From positions 6,698 to 38,341 of the forward strand of contig BDDC01000684.1 of assembly GCA_001662425.1 (NCBI GenBank): DNA of 31,644 bases, read 5' to 3'. Under the pieces are notes generated by a model that made no database searches, was not told the DNA's origin, and was given only the letters and a program-made list of their open reading frames with translations. The DNA comes from Chlamydomonas sphaeroides (Eukaryota > Chlorophyta > Chlorophyceae > Chlamydomonadales > Chlamydomonadaceae). Below, in pieces: positions 28,901 through 31,644 of this stretch; position 1 is the stretch's first letter, and each line of letters begins with the position of its first letter. The position numbers and the translations under genes are program-made.

Positions 28901-31155
28901 ACCGGAGCAGCAGCTGCAGTGCCTCCTCACCCTCATCCTGTCGGACACGGGCAAGTCGCGGCCGGGTACAGTCGCGGACCAGCAGGGCTTCCTTGACGCG
29001 GCTCGGGGATGCCCCAGCGCGCCAGAGGCGCCCGATCTGGACCTCGGCCTGGGCTCGGGCCGGCCGGCGCGCGGTGCGCAGCGACTCCGCGAGGCCGGCG
29101 CCGGAGCCGGCGAGGGCGCCGACGCGGGCGCCGGCGCCGTGCACAGCGGCCCCCACGGCAGCGGGCGCCGGCTGCCAGCGCTGCCGTCCTCGCCGCGGGC
29201 CGGCTCTACCCTGCGGGCCCGCCCCCGGGACACCCTGGACGCCACGCCATCGGGCAGCGTCCCGCTGCAGTCGGGCGCCTCAGGACTCTTCCTCCGAGTC
29301 CCCGGCCTGGCCGCGCCTGCAACATCGCCTTCGTCGGCCGAGCCGTCCCTGCCTCTGCCCCCGCAGCCGCGCCAGCGGCGCGGCAGCAGCAGTGGCCTCG
29401 TCGACGCTGTGCCACCGGCGGGGGCCCTGGGCCGCCTCTTTGGCGGCGCCGGGTTGCAGTCTGCTACGCGCCAGCGGCTCGGTCTCGGGCCGTCCATGCA
29501 ATGGCCGGCGTCGCCGAGTGTGTCGGACGCCGCCGAGCGCCGCAGCATCGCCGGCGAGGTCGAGCGGTGCGGCACCGGGGGCTCGCGGCTGCCGTCCATG
29601 CCAGGCTACGCGGCCGCGGTTGTGCCGTCGCCGCTCATTATGGCGAGCTCCTCCGAGCTACCGGCGTTATATTCTATGTCACGTCCGCAGCCACCGGTAA
29701 TGGAAAAGGTGGGCGCGTGGCGCTCTCGACCACGGAGCGCCTTGGCACTAGCATCGCCGCATCAGCCCTCGCGGTGCTTGATGCCCTGCTGTGTCATGTG
29801 GGGCTGGGTTGGGTCCGGGTAAACGCACCACGCGCCTGCCTGTCCCGGCGGTTGATGTGCAGGTCGAGGCACTCCTCGCGGACGCCGAGCGCGTGTGGCA
29901 GTACGACAGCTGGGCGCTAGCGGAGGCCAGTGGCGGGCGGCCCGCCTCGTGCCTCGGCTTCTATCTGATCAGCCGCCAGGGCCTGCCGCAGCGCCTGGGC
30001 ATCGAGCCTAGCAAGCTCGCCAGGTGGGGCGGAGTGCAGATGGCTTGGATATACCTACGCCCGTGCAGGCTCGACGTAGTCTGCCTGACCGAAAGCCGCT
30101 CCAAGCCGCTCCCAACCCGCTCTCAACTGACCCCAACCGCCAACCATCAACCATCAGGCTGCTGATGCAGCTGGAGGCCCGCTACAAGTCCGACGTGCCG
30201 TACCACAACTCCACCCACGCCGCCGACGTGCTGCGCTCGCTGCACGGCTTGCTGCAGGTGCTGCTGGGAAGGGGGCTCGGGTTATGGGGATCGTAGAGAT
30301 GGAACACGTCATTGGGGAGTGTGTGTCATCCTTCGTTCGTGCAGTGCTGAAGGCTGTCCTTGACGCCCGCTGTCTCGCTGTCTGTGGTATGGCCACTGCC
30401 TCAGGTCGGCGGCCTGGCCACGTCGCTGGGCCTGGACCCCCTGGCGCTGTTTGGGGCCTACATGGCGGCGGTGAGAGGAAGGGGAGCGGGCTATGGTTAG
30501 CGTATGGGGCGGGGCGTGCTGGCAGGCCGTCCGCGGGGCGTCGGCAACTGTGTCGGCGACCGGATCTGCGACAGTGGACCACGGGACAGTTGAAGTGCAG
30601 TGCGGGCCATGTAGCCGCGGAGGGTGTGGGGCTGCGCTGGTCTCGAATGATGCCGTGTTCTGTGCACGCGGACTAGGCCACGACCTCAACCGTCCTGACT
30701 CATAGACACCCGACCACGCCCCACCGCCAGATCGTGCACGACCTCAACCACCCCGGCCTCACGGGTGACTTCCTGGTGGCCACCAGCCATCCCCTGGCGC
30801 TGCGGTACAACGACAAGTCGCCGCTAGAGGTGCGCATGTCCGCGTGCACGTGTGGCGGCGTCGGTACAGTCTACGTTGCATGTTGCAAAATCGCGACCCC
30901 CTTGTCTGATGTCGTTTGTATGGGCCGCACGAGTGGCACGTGACCGCCTTTGGCTCGACCCAGCAGGCCCCTAGCGCGGGGCCCAGACCGCCAAAACCAT
31001 CCGACAAGCGCCCAACTGCCCAAGTCGCTCCAACCGCCTGCCCCAATACGCAGTCTCACCACGCCGCCAGCTTCTTCGAGCTGCTGGCGGCGCGGTCCGA
31101 CCTGGACATTATTGCCGACCTGCCGCCCGAGGCGCGGACTGCCTTCCGGAAGCAG
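25975..31155 (+). CDS. Membrane CHASE-like sensor / class I cyclic-nucleotide phosphodiesterase, copy 2, 3' end outside window
   Basis: Exons: 25975-25992, 26078-26206, 26335-26412, 26592-26784, 26912-27177, 27429-27644, 27913-28037, 28172-28275, 28362-28525, 28740-29708, 29863-30023, 30158-30257, 30405-30470, 30731-30829, 31054-31155; 2790 bases, 930 codons in unbroken phase. Intron positions match copy 1 throughout. Most exon lengths are equal; exon 1, the fourth and sixth exons and the linker exon differ (linker 969 versus 915 bases). Features shown are span 1, the CHASE-like sensor (LLLAPGGVVSMLTPSAGN, NTVFWGF, LFNATAP and QANAT sequons), span 2, the cytosolic helical region, the linker and the first half of the phosphodiesterase domain. 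H824 and H828 in YHNSTHAADV and H866-D867 in VHDLNHPG are present. The third metal ligand and the substrate glutamine would be in later exons outside the window. Whether this copy is intact is therefore unknown. An uninterrupted start at ATG 26036 is the alternative, but the first-exon model is shared with copy 1. Confidence 0.86.
28172..28780 (+). repeat. Near-identical block shared with 18854-19450 (copy 2 side)
   Basis: Partner of the block in copy 1. The intron 28276-28361 is identical over all 86 bases. The last intron of the block (28526-28739) differs mainly in its first 50 bases. Beyond about 40 bases into the linker exon the two copies diverge and need gaps. Confidence 0.9.
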
Positions 31156-31644
31156 GTGCGTGGCGGCCAATCGCCGTCGCTGGGACTGGATGGGTTGCCA
31201 ATCGCTGCGCAGCATGAGCGCCACCAATGCGAGGCACTGCTGGATTCTGAGGGCCCTTTCCGGTGTTGTGGCTAAGCCCGGAGCCTGTGCACGCTAAGCT
31301 AGTCCAATTAGCTGGTGGTAGTGAGATCTACCGGGTGCGAGCACAGAGCTCGGGGATAGCCTCAGAAGGCCAGATCCTGATGCAACACCCAGACGGTGAG
31401 CAGCCAACCGGAGTGCACAGAGATGACCGAACAGGTTCCGCTACACTACCAGAGACATCAGACGTCTCATCATGGGCTCGGACAGCGCCCATGACCCCCG
31501 GGTCTCACAGGGGACCCGGACCGCGACAGAGCGGCGTCAGACCAGATGAGGTACTCGGAGGCGAACCACAACAATGCCAGCTCCAGTGTCCGGGCGCGAC
31601 CAGGGTGGCCAGCGAGCGGCCCCGCGTGCACGCGGCGCATCACT
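31156..31644 (+). other. Start of an intron of copy 2, with an open frame running off the window
   Basis: A normal donor (CAG|GTGCGT) ends exon 15 at 31155. In copy 1 the next exon, encoding VIEMVLSTDM, follows after 355 bases. Here no such peptide is found in the 489 bases available. From 31249 to the window end one plus-strand frame has no stop (about 131 codons; includes SEIYRVRAQSSG and GEQPTGVHRDD). I do not recognise its product. It may be the edge of an inserted element or chance openness in GC-rich DNA. Confidence 0.4.

Overview
The window looks like nuclear DNA of a GC-rich chlorophycean green alga, most likely a volvocine or Chlamydomonas-type species. Every recognisable gene is cut by many short introns, almost all GT-AG. 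Several genes are followed by TGTAA, the usual algal poly(A) signal. The gene content (ARL8, RPN12, HPRT and sensor-linked cyclic-nucleotide phosphodiesterases) is eukaryotic. Introns and intergenic DNA carry minisatellites, and there is one 446-base assembly gap. I assembled the gene models by hand from splice signals, reading-phase continuity and protein-family motifs. Nothing was searched against a database.

Layout. (1) 36-1221, plus strand: the 3' end of a polytopic membrane protein gene, four exons. (2) 3785-6037, minus strand: a complete seven-exon ARL8 small GTPase (188 aa). (3) 6427-9312, plus strand: a complete ten-exon RPN12/PSMD8 proteasome lid subunit (266 aa), head-to-head with ARL8 across 389 bases. 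(4) 11084-11486, minus strand: a doubtful, probably broken ORF with a 51-base coding repeat. (5) 11848-13224, plus strand: a six-exon hypoxanthine-guanine phosphoribosyltransferase. (6) 14657-15102: a run of N. (7) 16210-23723, plus strand: a complete 20-exon gene (1116 aa) encoding a membrane protein with a CHASE-like extracytosolic sensor, two membrane spans, a cytosolic helical region, a long Ser/Pro/Gly-rich linker and a class I cyclic-nucleotide phosphodiesterase domain. (8) 25975 to beyond the end, plus strand: a tandem paralogue with the same intron positions, followed for 15 exons (930 codons) up to 31155. The last 490 bases hold no recognisable further exon of it.

The first three complete genes are unrelated housekeeping functions (membrane traffic, protein degradation, purine salvage). 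The right half is a tandem pair of putative membrane sensors that would couple an extracellular or lumenal signal to breakdown of cAMP or cGMP. The pair shows local gene conversion, including an 86-base intron identical in both copies. It also shares a GC-AG first intron behind a tiny first coding exon, and the same unusual substitution in the phosphodiesterase signature. This sensor-phosphodiesterase pair is the most interesting content of the window.
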